Source: a virus
DNA: 32,110 nt
Virus record (IMG/VR): IMGVR_UViG_3300036791_001068
Span: 1 to 32,110 of that record
Reading direction: 5' to 3' (one strand)
The position numbers and the translations under genes were made by a program. Positions within the stretch are counted from its first letter, which is position 1; each line of letters opens with the position of its first letter. Under the pieces are notes generated by a model. The model ran no database searches, was not told where the DNA came from, and saw nothing but the letters and a program-made list of their open reading frames with translations. This document shows, in pieces, positions 15,012 through 20,626 of this stretch.

Positions 15012-15427
15012 TAAGTCTCCGTTGCTAGAGCAGCTGTCTTTGTGTAACTCTCTTGGACGCCTTCCCGCATGTCGGAAGGAAGTAATCCAGTAAGAAACTT
15101 GACTGCAACCTCATCGTCTGTGGCAAGCTCCATGAACAATGCAGAATATGCAGCTGTCTGTGAGAACTCCTCACGAAGTTGATCGTTCTTGATGAATCGC
15201 TTTCCATCATCAGACTTCTTGCCATAAGCCATTAAAATGATCTTCTTGAACAACCTTATAATCTCTTTATTGTCCTTTGTCTCGATGACTCTCTCCAAGA
15301 CTCTTCCAAATCCTTCTCCATATTCGACATCGAGTTCAATCAACTCCGGCTTGGATAGGTTGAAATAAGCGATCTCAGAGGTCTCCTCACCGTCATAATC
15401 CTCATACTTGATCTCTCTCTTAAGCAC
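15011..15427 (-). CDS. Conserved phage protein, possibly chaperone-like
   Basis: This 138-residue acidic helical protein starts with REIKYEDYDGEE followed by IAYFNLSKPELIELD. Later motifs are IIRLFKKIILMAYGKKS, GKRFIKNDQLREEFSQT and AYSALFMELATDDE. The 'YFNLsk.EL.ele' and 'FSqTeAYs.LFmELatd' signature is one I recall from Gram-positive phages, sometimes near tail genes, so a tail-assembly-chaperone role has been considered. Here it sits at the head of the early operon instead. A GTG start is used, after GAAAGGAA. A terminator for the upstream cassette lies at 15445-15484. Confidence 0.68.
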   Translation of the reverse strand: MLKREIKYEDYDGEETSEIAYFNLSKPELIELDVEYGEGFGRVLERVIETKDNKEIIRLFKKIILMAYGKKSDDGKRFIKNDQLREEFSQTAAYSALFMELATDDEVAVKFLTGLLPSDMREGVQESYTKTAALATET

Positions 15428-15444
15428 CGCATTCCTTTCTAAAT

Positions 15445-15484
15445 ATAAAAACAGAACCTATGCCTTAGCATAGATCCTGTTCTT
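15445..15484 (-). terminator. Intrinsic terminator of the upstream small-gene transcript
   Basis: On the minus strand AGAACAGGATCTATGC pairs with GCATAGGTTCT around a TAAG loop, with a small internal asymmetry, and is followed by GTTTTTATAT. It lies between the small gene at 15540-15665 and the operon that begins at 15427. Confidence 0.7.
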
Positions 15485-15539
15485 GAGAAATCCCAAAATT
15501 CCTTTATGCGTTTCCGCCATTTCTCCAGATCATCTTGTC

Positions 15540-15665
15540 GTACAAGCGTCCACTAACGATTGTGGCTACCGCACCCACAAGGGATACGATAGCTACCTTC
15601 GCTAATTGATGCTCAATTGGACGAGGGTCCTCTGGAGGAAATAGGGAAATATTTATTGTTTTCAT
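15540..15665 (-). CDS. Very small membrane protein
   Basis: An ATG with GAAAGGAA upstream opens a 41-residue frame ending at a TAG at 15542-15540. The N-terminus is polar and proline-rich (SLFPPEDPRPIEHQ), followed by a hydrophobic helix VAIVSLVGAVATIV (about 24-37). A one-base difference near 15540 would extend it by about a dozen residues, so the exact C-terminus should be treated with caution. It has its own conserved promoter (15678-15706) and a terminator downstream. Confidence 0.58.
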
Positions 15666-15677
15666 TTTGTTCCTTTC

Positions 15678-15706
15678 TCTCATTATAATCCATGTATAAG
15701 TTGCGA
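15678..15706 (-). promoter_or_regulatory. Conserved promoter-like element
   Basis: On the minus strand: TCGCA, five bases, then TACATGGATTATAATGAGAG. It has a perfect TATAAT and sits in the gap between the stop of the DUF6353-like gene (15711) and the small membrane gene at 15665. Confidence 0.72.
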
Positions 15707-15710
15707 ATCC

Positions 15711-16442
15711 TCACAGAGGTTTGACGTAGTTATAGGAAAATGCTATGCACGGCTCGTCGTTTTCGGCCATCACCGTAGAGAACTCCAGTTTCAGCATCTT
15801 GTCAGAATCCCAACCAAATCTGGATGAATCCGATGTTGGTCGTACATCGATCAACTCATAGAATTCATCGAGAGTCACGTATCTTTCGATGAATATCTTT
15901 GCATTGATCTCATTCTCGGCTCTTCTGAGCTTGTCCATGTCACTTCTGAAATATCGCCCTGTGTACATCTCACAGCACATGACATGCCCATTACCAACGA
16001 CGATTACGTCTCCTAAACAAGGTGGATGCTCAGCAATCCTGTCTTTTGCAATCTCGTCCAGAACCTTTTGATCTTTTCCTTTCCCCAATTCGTCACTGAC
16101 CTTCTCACGATATTCAGTGAATGCTCTCTCTGTCAGAGAATATGCAGCCATAGCCGCCACTGCACGATTGTTACTGGCCTTGGAAGCGCATACAATACAT
16201 CCGATAGTTGCCGCTCCTGAGATAACGGCTGGGACATAGCATTTCCATATCAGCTTGATCTTTTCGTTGTTCGGTAGTTCCTCTCTATCCTCATCAATCA
16301 GAATATCCGCTGCCTGGAATGATCCTTTCGCTACGAAATATGACGTTGCTATCACTCCACCCACGCCAAGCGCAGTGAATATAACAGGCGAATTGGACTT
16401 AAGAAGTTTTACTGTGTTTCCAAATATGGTCTGAAGATCCAT
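15711..16442 (-). CDS. DUF6353-like phage membrane protein (second copy)
   Basis: This 243-residue protein has two hydrophobic segments, about 18-37 (SPVIFTALGVGGVIATSYFV) and about 68-86 (CYVPAVISGAATIGCIVCA). A TEYREKVSDELG motif lies near 110, and the C-terminal domain contains RRAENEINAKIFIERYVTLD and SRFGWDSDKMLKLEF. The layout parallels the protein at 13435-14346, including EYRE-V-E after the second segment. The ATG at 16442 is chosen because AGAAGG lies five bases upstream and the start overlaps the stop of the preceding 47-residue gene (TAATG). Its role in the membrane is unknown. Confidence 0.75.
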   Translation of the reverse strand: MDLQTIFGNTVKLLKSNSPVIFTALGVGGVIATSYFVAKGSFQAADILIDEDREELPNNEKIKLIWKCYVPAVISGAATIGCIVCASKASNNRAVAAMAAYSLTERAFTEYREKVSDELGKGKDQKVLDEIAKDRIAEHPPCLGDVIVVGNGHVMCCEMYTGRYFRSDMDKLRRAENEINAKIFIERYVTLDEFYELIDVRPTSDSSRFGWDSDKMLKLEFSTVMAENDEPCIAFSYNYVKPL

Positions 16443-16585
16443 TAGCGCCTTCTCATCTCCCTCACAAATATGTACACCAACCAAAGTCCACATGTCAGGA
16501 AGATCATGATCACATCTCCCAGAAAATTAAAGAATCCGTATCTTTTACGAATATGGACTCTGAAGGTATCAACATCAATTCTCAT
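16442..16585 (-). CDS. 47-residue single-pass membrane protein
   Basis: The ATG at 16585 follows GAGAGGAGAAAA. The protein has a basic, aromatic N-terminus (FRVHIRKRYGFFNF), a hydrophobic helix GDVIMIFLTCGLWLVYIFV (about 24-42) and ends REMRRR. Its TAA overlaps the ATG of the DUF6353-like gene, which strongly supports it as a real, co-translated gene. The leader carries the attenuator-like hairpin at 16602-16658. Function unknown; the small size and basic flanks resemble phage membrane effectors or holin-like helpers. Confidence 0.68.
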   Translation of the reverse strand: MRIDVDTFRVHIRKRYGFFNFLGDVIMIFLTCGLWLVYIFVREMRRR

Positions 16586-16601
16586 TTTTCTCCTCTCTAT
16601 T

Positions 16602-16658
16602 AAAAATAAAATGAGAAGATCGCAGCCTCATTGGGCCACGTTACTACCTCTTCTCATT
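16602..16658 (-). terminator. Promoter-proximal hairpin with T-rich tail (attenuator-like)
   Basis: On the minus strand AATGAGAAGA (16658-16649) pairs perfectly with TCTTCTCATT (16619-16610) across a 29-base loop, followed by TTATTTTTAA. It sits between the promoter element and the ribosome binding site of the 47-residue gene. It repeats the arrangement at 7041-7077 with a different loop. Confidence 0.6.
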
Positions 16659-16681
16659 ACAATCCATGTATTTCTTGCGAG
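16652..16681 (-). promoter_or_regulatory. Conserved promoter-like element
   Basis: On the minus strand: CTCGCA, five bases, TACATGGATTGTAATGAGA. The -10-like box is TGTAAT. It drives the two-gene unit made of the 47-residue membrane protein and the DUF6353-like protein, and directly follows the terminator at 16684-16714. Confidence 0.7.
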
Positions 16682-16683
16682 GG

Positions 16684-16714
16684 AAAAACCTAAACCCTTG
16701 TTAGAGGTCTAGGT
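16684..16714 (-). terminator. Intrinsic terminator, repeated cassette type
   Basis: On the minus strand ACCTAGACCT and AGGGTTTAGGT pair across CTAACA, followed by TTTTT. It is almost identical to the terminator at 17219-17253 and similar to the one at 16914-16944, which points to duplication of whole cassettes. Confidence 0.8.
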
Positions 16715-16720
16715 CTTCAA

Positions 16721-16864
16721 CTATTCTGCAAATTTGTATAGAATCGCCTCTTCACTTTCTGATACGATCATTTGAACATTCTTTGGTCGGTCACAGCTGT
16801 CATCGTGACCAAACCTTACTATCTCTGATCCGCACCAAGGACAATACTTCGGTTCTTTCAACAC
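16721..16864 (-). CDS. 47-residue zinc-ribbon-like protein
   Basis: A GTG start at 16864 lies six bases after AAGGG. The protein begins MLKEPKYCPWCGSEIVRFG and has a third cysteine in DDSCDRP, then a hydrophilic C-terminus. CPWC with a further cysteine suggests a small metal-binding ribbon, although a fourth ligand is not obvious (a nearby histidine could serve). It is a single-gene cassette with its own promoter (16885-16912) and terminator (16684-16714). The function is unknown. Confidence 0.6.
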   Translation of the reverse strand: MLKEPKYCPWCGSEIVRFGHDDSCDRPKNVQMIVSESEEAILYKFAE

Positions 16865-16884
16865 ATTATTCCCTTCATTAGTTG

Positions 16885-16912
16885 TCGTTATAACCAGTGT
16901 ATTTTTTGCGAG
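16885..16912 (-). promoter_or_regulatory. Conserved promoter-like element, diverged copy
   Basis: On the minus strand: CTCGCA, five bases, TACACTGGTTATAACGAC. The -10-like box is TATAAC. It is one of the less conserved of the nine copies. Confidence 0.62.
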
Positions 16913-16913
16913 G

Positions 16914-16944
16914 GAAAAACCCAAACCCTTGTTAGGGGCTCAGG
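16914..16944 (-). terminator. Intrinsic terminator, repeated cassette type
   Basis: On the minus strand CCTGAGCCC and AGGGTTTGGG pair across CTAACA, followed by TTTTT. It closes the 73-residue membrane protein cassette. Confidence 0.75.
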
Positions 16945-16946
16945 CT

Positions 16947-17168
16947 TCAAGCAATTTCGCTCAAAGATCCTTCTGCTTCTTTGATTGCCTTCTTCATTGA
17001 CCGACGAAGTCTGATTTTGTCAGCGGCGTTCATGATTCCACCAATTACTACTGGGACGCCCCATATTGCTGCTGTTGCAATAACACAGGCGGCCGCAGTG
17101 ACTTTAATAGAATCACCTACCGTGAGGTCAGTTGACTTCTTCTGCCATAGACTAAGGTTCTCTTCCAT
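16947..17168 (-). CDS. Small membrane protein (73 residues)
   Basis: The protein has a polar N-terminus (about 1-20), a long hydrophobic segment (KVTAAACVIATAAIWGVPVV, about 22-41, continuing IGGIM), then a strongly basic stretch RLRRSMKKAIKEAE. One or two membrane passes with a cytoplasmic basic tail are likely. GAAAGGAA lies eight bases before the ATG. It forms its own promoter-gene-terminator cassette. I do not recognise the family. Confidence 0.72.
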   Translation of the reverse strand: MEENLSLWQKKSTDLTVGDSIKVTAAACVIATAAIWGVPVVIGGIMNAADKIRLRRSMKKAIKEAEGSLSEIA

Positions 17169-17187
17169 TAGAATTCCTTTCGCTAGT

Positions 17188-17217
17188 TCTCATTATAATA
17201 CATGTAATTTATGCGAG
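17188..17217 (-). promoter_or_regulatory. Conserved promoter-like element
   Basis: On the minus strand: CTCGCA, five bases, TACATGTATTATAATGAGA, with a perfect TATAAT. It serves the 73-residue membrane protein gene. Confidence 0.72.
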
Positions 17218-17218
17218 A

Positions 17219-17253
17219 TAAAAAACCTAAACCCTTGTTAGAGGTCTAGGTTG
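17219..17253 (-). terminator. Intrinsic terminator, repeated cassette type
   Basis: On the minus strand AACCTAGACCT and AGGGTTTAGGTT pair across CTAACA, followed by TTTTTA. It closes the 56-residue gene and lies directly upstream of the next promoter. Confidence 0.8.
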
Positions 17254-17258
17254 TCGAA

Positions 17259-17429
17259 CTACTTTCTTCCACGAATTCTGTAGTCGACTTGCTTTGCGTA
17301 GGCGCGACGACCTTGCGCTGCACTCATTGAATCGATGATCTTTGCTACTGCTGTAGCAGCAAGAGCACCAATTGCAACAACTGCAAGCGGGTTCTCGTCC
17401 CATGCCTGCTTCAGCTTGTCTTTCCACAT
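17259..17429 (-). CDS. 56-residue membrane protein
   Basis: The ATG at 17429 follows GAAAGGAAACAGTT. The protein starts MWKDKLKQAWDENP, has a hydrophobic helix LAVVAIGALAATAVAKII (about 15-32) and ends with a basic, tyrosine-containing tail (GRRAYAKQVDYRIRGRK). A slightly longer open frame on the same strand covers the same bases in another frame, but it lacks this ribosome binding site. The gene sits neatly between its own promoter and terminator, which supports the chosen frame. Confidence 0.72.
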   Translation of the reverse strand: MWKDKLKQAWDENPLAVVAIGALAATAVAKIIDSMSAAQGRRAYAKQVDYRIRGRK

Positions 17430-17448
17430 AACTGTTTCCTTTCTTTAG

Positions 17449-17479
17449 TTCTCATTATAATACATGTAAAATATGCGAG
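17449..17479 (-). promoter_or_regulatory. Conserved promoter-like element
   Basis: On the minus strand: CTCGCA, five bases, TACATGTATTATAATGAGA, with a perfect TATAAT. It serves the 56-residue membrane protein gene. Confidence 0.72.
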
Positions 17480-17483
17480 ATAA

Positions 17484-17518
17484 GAAAAAACCTAAGTCCT
17501 TGTAGGGACCTAGGTCTT
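17484..17518 (-). terminator. Intrinsic terminator, repeated cassette type
   Basis: On the minus strand ACCTAGGTCC pairs with GGACTTAGGT across a short loop, followed by TTTTTTC. It ends the 68-residue gene. The stem differs from the other three in sequence but keeps the same outline. Confidence 0.78.
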
Positions 17519-17521
17519 GTT

Positions 17522-17728
17522 TCAAACGATCTCGGTAACTTCACCAAGAAGTCCATTGCTGACGATCAGATCGGTGTTCTCTGGTGTCGTAGAAGCATTT
17601 GCTTTGACCACGATTGCTGCAACGCCGATGACGGCTGCAACAGCAACTGTGATGCCAACTTTGTGCTTCCTGACGAATCCTTTGAACTTTCCGTTCCGAG
17701 TTTCATCCACAATTATAACTTCGTTCAT
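17522..17728 (-). CDS. 68-residue membrane protein
   Basis: The ATG follows GAAAGGAAACA. The N-terminus is charged (DETRNGKFKGFVRKHK), then a hydrophobic helix VGITVAVAAVIGVAAIVVKA (about 24-43) and an acidic tail rich in T, E and L. The positive charge before the helix predicts a cytoplasmic N-terminus. It is the first of the run of small cassettes downstream of the 326-base gap. Function unknown. Confidence 0.72.
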   Translation of the reverse strand: MNEVIIVDETRNGKFKGFVRKHKVGITVAVAAVIGVAAIVVKANASTTPENTDLIVSNGLLGEVTEIV

Positions 17729-17748
17729 GATTGTTTCCTTTCAATGTT

Positions 17749-17780
17749 CTCTCATTACAATCCGTGTAATTTATGCGAGA
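17749..17780 (-). promoter_or_regulatory. Conserved promoter-like element
   Basis: On the minus strand: CTCGCA, five bases, TACACGGATTGTAATGAGA. The -10-like box is TGTAAT. It serves the 68-residue membrane protein gene. Confidence 0.68.
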
Positions 17781-17787
17781 ATATAAC

Positions 17788-17825
17788 CTAAAAATAGGCC
17801 AAATCGACGGAGAGGCCTCTATTTT
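17788..17825 (-). terminator. Hairpin terminator at the end of the 18 kb transcript
   Basis: On the minus strand AAAATAGAGGCC pairs with GGCCTATTTT around a 13-base loop, with one bulged base, and the 3' arm continues into TTTTTAGG. Because the outer stem is A/T on both sides, it could work in both directions. The rest of 17826-18054 holds no supportable gene. Confidence 0.65.
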
Positions 17826-17901
17826 GCGTTCTAAGCGGTTTTAACATAATTCTGGTACCTTGATACTATAAATATGATTTGAAAGCCTCAGGACGAATTC
17901 T

Positions 17902-17955
17902 AGGGGGATGTTTTTTCGAAATGTTTGTGGAAAAATTCCCCCTGGGTTTTTTTAG
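17902..17955 (+). terminator. Strong hairpin with T run, oriented for the plus strand
   Basis: AGGGGGA at 17902-17908 and TCCCCCT at 17937-17943 form a perfect seven-base stem, extended inward by TTTTTTC pairing with GGAAAAA. On the plus strand it is followed by GGGTTTTTTT. There is no plus-strand gene for it to terminate, so it may block antisense transcription or be a DNA structural site in the gap between the structural and small-gene regions. Confidence 0.5.
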
Positions 17956-18054
17956 GGTTCAAAAAAATAAAAACAAGTGAAAAAACATGAAAACCATGTA
18001 AGATATGACCTTACACAGTTCTCATGCTTCTTCAACAGATGTCGATCGTCTCGA

Positions 18055-18342
18055 TTATCTTGGCTGTATCAATCGATTAAAACCCTTTGACGTCAGAACA
18101 TGGTTCTGTTCGAATATGAGGATCAGAATGACTCCTGCCAGATTACCCAAGATGAGGGCTATTGTCTCCTTACTCAATGGCGGTCTTTTTACATCTTTTT
18201 TGACCGTATTGAGTCGTTCCAAATATCCCATCATCTTGCCGTATTCCGGCGAATATACTCCAATCTTGCTCATTTCTTCCATGACTCCCTTGATCTCCTC
18301 ATCAAGAGCCTCTTTCAATCCTTCTCCAAGGAAATATCTCAA
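18055..18342 (-). CDS. Small C-terminally anchored membrane protein
   Basis: A TTG start at 18342 is inferred because AAAGGAA lies just upstream and the conserved promoter ends shortly before it; the open frame runs further up through the promoter. The 95-residue protein is charged and helical at first (GEGLKEALDEEIKGVMEEMS, then YSPEYGKMMGYLERLNTVKK), followed by one hydrophobic helix ETIALILGNLAGVILILIF near residues 66-84 and a short basic end. Its position just after the tail genes, and a soluble helical part before a single anchor, would suit a lysis-associated membrane protein, but nothing diagnostic is seen. Confidence 0.65.
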   Translation of the reverse strand: MRYFLGEGLKEALDEEIKGVMEEMSKIGVYSPEYGKMMGYLERLNTVKKDVKRPPLSKETIALILGNLAGVILILIFEQNHVLTSKGFNRLIQPR

Positions 18343-18361
18343 CGCATTTTCCTTTCTGTCG

Positions 18362-18391
18362 CTCTCATTATAACCCTTGTATGCTTTGCGA
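18362..18391 (-). promoter_or_regulatory. Conserved promoter-like element, diverged copy
   Basis: On the minus strand: ATCGCA, five bases, TACAAGGGTTATAATGAGA, with a perfect TATAAT. It starts right after the stop of the 18392 gene, the last gene of the structural run. Confidence 0.68.
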
Positions 18392-18676
18392 TTACTCCTC
18401 GGGTCCGAGCACAACCTTGAAAGACACCTCTTTCATCATCTCTTCTGGATCTTGATTCAGTTCAAGAGTGATCAATTTTTTATCACCAGCAGAAGTAACT
18501 ATCATTTGTCCGTCATAATGCGTTAAAGGGAACCAAAACCACAATGCAAAGAAAACAGCGAGAACTGAAAGAATCACTAAAAATTCGGCCTCAGGAGATA
18601 CACCAGCCGTGTATGTAATGATAATATAGAAAAAAGACAAAATTATGACAAATAAGTGAAATATACGTCTATTCAT
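18392..18676 (-). CDS. Small two-helix membrane protein
   Basis: This 94-residue protein opens with a basic start and two hydrophobic segments, about 5-24 (IFHLFVIILSFFYIIITYTA) and about 31-50 (EFLVILSVLAVFFALWFWF). A soluble part follows: GQMIVTSAGDKKLITLELNQ, then DPEEMMKEVSFKVVL. The soluble part resembles small phage proteins I recall with 'G.Livd.sdpekd.yrLEln.dlee', which occur after tail genes. Two helices right after the tail genes would fit a holin-type role, but the long soluble C-terminus argues for something else. AGGAA precedes the ATG. Confidence 0.68.
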   Translation of the reverse strand: MNRRIFHLFVIILSFFYIIITYTAGVSPEAEFLVILSVLAVFFALWFWFPLTHYDGQMIVTSAGDKKLITLELNQDPEEMMKEVSFKVVLGPEE

Positions 18677-18683
18677 AATATTC

Positions 18684-19790
18684 CTATTCTACTACAAGTG
18701 TCGGATATCCATTTTCGCCATTTTCATCTTCAAATTCGACATATTCCGTCACACGCATACGAGTAGTTTCATTATATTGCCCATATACACTTATTATATC
18801 TCCAACATCGTAATCAACCCGATATTCAGCTGTAAGTCCTTCTCTTGAAGGCTCAGCTTTAGTCAGAATAACAGGATTTTGCAAACTAAGAATTTCCCTG
18901 CCTCTTTGTTCCAATGCGGCAACTAAAGTCAATATAGTTGCTTCGTCTGTAGGTTGATCTTGATATTCACCATCAATATCTGTAGCTTCTATCCACATTG
19001 TTCTTCTTTGAGCGCCTGTCTCTTCTGGATTAACCACAACTTCAAACCATTTCCCGGAAACAAGCGCCGCGTTTTTATCGAGCTTATTGCTCCATAAATA
19101 GTCACCACCGACGATGTCTCCAGCAGAATATGAAAGCATTACGGTTTTACTTCTATCAACCCCAGAATATATGATGATATATACCGTATTTTTAGATCCA
19201 TTCCTAGTTCCAGGATATGGACGAATCGTTTGTATCCCAAGATTATCTATTTTAGCCATTTCTTCCATAGCCGCGTACAAAGGACCTCGTTTAACGGTTC
19301 TTTCGACCGGATCGTTTGGACCTGTCCCATCCCAATAACTAAAAACGTTCGGGATATTGTTATTTACATCGTAAACATCGTGTGTTGCATGTTGATCAAA
19401 CAAATATTTTATCTGTTGTCCAACTTTCATAGCAATAATAGTATATTCATCATATGATACTCTCGGAAAACCAGGCTGAGATGTCCCAACAGTTCTACAA
19501 TCGAAAAACGTTTCAAATCCTCTACCAGTAATAGTTAAAATTGGTTCTTCACCAGCATTTTCAACAATCTCATGGTTTTCGACATGCATTAAAATCGGAC
19601 TATTGACTTGTGATACTAATGAACCAATCGGTAGTCTTTTCTGAATATCGCCTATCGCAGGAGCTGTAAAAGTGAATTCACTAGATGAATCATATCTTTC
19701 AATCCACATTTTAGTGGAAAGTCCATTGACAATATCCCCAGAGTCTATAGAAGTAAGATATGGGAGATTATTGAATACAATAATATCCAT
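18684..19790 (-). CDS. ReqiPepy6 Gp37-like tail protein
   Basis: This 368-residue protein has a strand-rich N-terminus (IWIERYD-like KMWIERYDSSSEFTFTAP, about 28-45; LILMHVENHEIVENAGEEP-like hub segment, about 65-84) and GRGFETFFDCR at about 89-99. The C-terminal half has 'GDYLWSNKLDKNAALVSGKW', an insertion with RREMW-like basic patch and VDYDVGDIISVYG near residue 330. This is the pattern of the 'siphovirus ReqiPepy6 Gp37-like' family, which follows Dit in Gram-positive siphoviruses and probably belongs to the tail-tip baseplate hub. The ATG is two bases after the upstream stop, so translation is coupled. Confidence 0.82.
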   Translation of the reverse strand: MDIIVFNNLPYLTSIDSGDIVNGLSTKMWIERYDSSSEFTFTAPAIGDIQKRLPIGSLVSQVNSPILMHVENHEIVENAGEEPILTITGRGFETFFDCRTVGTSQPGFPRVSYDEYTIIAMKVGQQIKYLFDQHATHDVYDVNNNIPNVFSYWDGTGPNDPVERTVKRGPLYAAMEEMAKIDNLGIQTIRPYPGTRNGSKNTVYIIIYSGVDRSKTVMLSYSAGDIVGGDYLWSNKLDKNAALVSGKWFEVVVNPEETGAQRRTMWIEATDIDGEYQDQPTDEATILTLVAALEQRGREILSLQNPVILTKAEPSREGLTAEYRVDYDVGDIISVYGQYNETTRMRVTEYVEFEDENGENGYPTLVVE

Positions 19791-19792
19791 AT

Positions 19793-20626
19793 CTAAACCC
19801 CCCAGTATGTTTGAAAATATGAAATCTCATCCCAACTTACAGTAAACGTATCGAATTTGAAAATGTTATACCCAGGAAATATAATCGGCCAAGAAGAACC
19901 AGGAACAATACCATCAGCAACATAGGACTTAACACCGTTTCGCATGACATAAACGTATTTAGATTTTTCACTCGAAACATACAATATGTCATTTACACTA
20001 AATCCGTTTATTGCTTTTGGATTTATACCGAAATACCATTCATTATTAGGATCAGAAAGAGTTAATTCAGGTAAAGCACTATTAAATTTAACAGAATATG
20101 TCATTCCATGCGGAGCGGTTGATTTTGTATCTGAAATGATCGTGTATTCTGGATTCAAATCTTTAACATCGATACTTATAGGTTTAGGTGCCTTTAACAA
20201 AGCATCCCTACAGAATATAGTAAGCGTAACCTCTTGTGTTCTAGCAAAGTGAGGTGCCTCAATTTTAGATACAAATCCAGAAAGCGTAGCTACCACCTCA
20301 GAACCATTTTTGAAATATAAATCAACTGCTCCAGCTCTTGACGAAGAAACGGCTTTGTATATGGCATCTCTGAGATCTGAGTGAGATTCTCCTTCGCCTT
20401 GACGAGGATTTAGACTGATCAGAAAGACGACATTTCGATTTTGCGTGAAAAGCGTGTATTCTTTCGACGTCCCAGTTCCAACATGAGGCTGGGCCAATAT
20501 TTCATCTGCATCAAGCCCGGTTATCTCTTTGATATTGAATGCGTTTCGTCTTGTCGGATCACGAAAGCTTAGAATCATGATATCAGTGGAGTTTTTTACA
20601 TGAATTTCAATTGAAGTTAGTTTCAT
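19793..20626 (-). CDS. Distal tail (Dit)-like protein
   Basis: This 277-residue protein has the usual Dit/sipho-tail traits: length near 280, a position directly after the tape measure, and a strand-rich composition. Landmarks are ILSFRDPTRRNAFNIKEITG (about 18-37), a central VATLSGFVSKIEAPHF, and LTIFCRDALLKAP near 135-147. This corresponds to the 'R.i.g.v..ie...f....q...isf.C.DP.fk' pattern of phage tail proteins of this group. It would form the ring at the tail tip joining tape measure and hub. Its ATG overlaps the tape-measure stop (ATGA). Confidence 0.8.
   Translation of the reverse strand: MKLTSIEIHVKNSTDIMILSFRDPTRRNAFNIKEITGLDADEILAQPHVGTGTSKEYTLFTQNRNVVFLISLNPRQGEGESHSDLRDAIYKAVSSSRAGAVDLYFKNGSEVVATLSGFVSKIEAPHFARTQEVTLTIFCRDALLKAPKPISIDVKDLNPEYTIISDTKSTAPHGMTYSVKFNSALPELTLSDPNNEWYFGINPKAINGFSVNDILYVSSEKSKYVYVMRNGVKSYVADGIVPGSSWPIIFPGYNIFKFDTFTVSWDEISYFQTYWGV

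Noticed and set aside
17227-17427. A 66-codon minus-strand frame at the 56-residue membrane gene
   Set aside because: It lacks an adjacent ribosome binding site and runs into the terminator. The shorter frame has GAAAGGAA, an ATG and a membrane helix.
18005-18373. A 122-codon plus-strand frame opposite the 18055 gene
   Set aside because: It mirrors a well-supported minus-strand gene, has no ribosome binding site, and every other supported gene is on the minus strand. The same holds for the other long plus-strand frames, e.g. within the polymerase and tape-measure genes.
3866-18391. The repeated 30-bp element as a CRISPR array
   Set aside because: Copies are hundreds to thousands of bases apart, each upstream of a gene, and contain a -10 box. 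There are no regular spacers.
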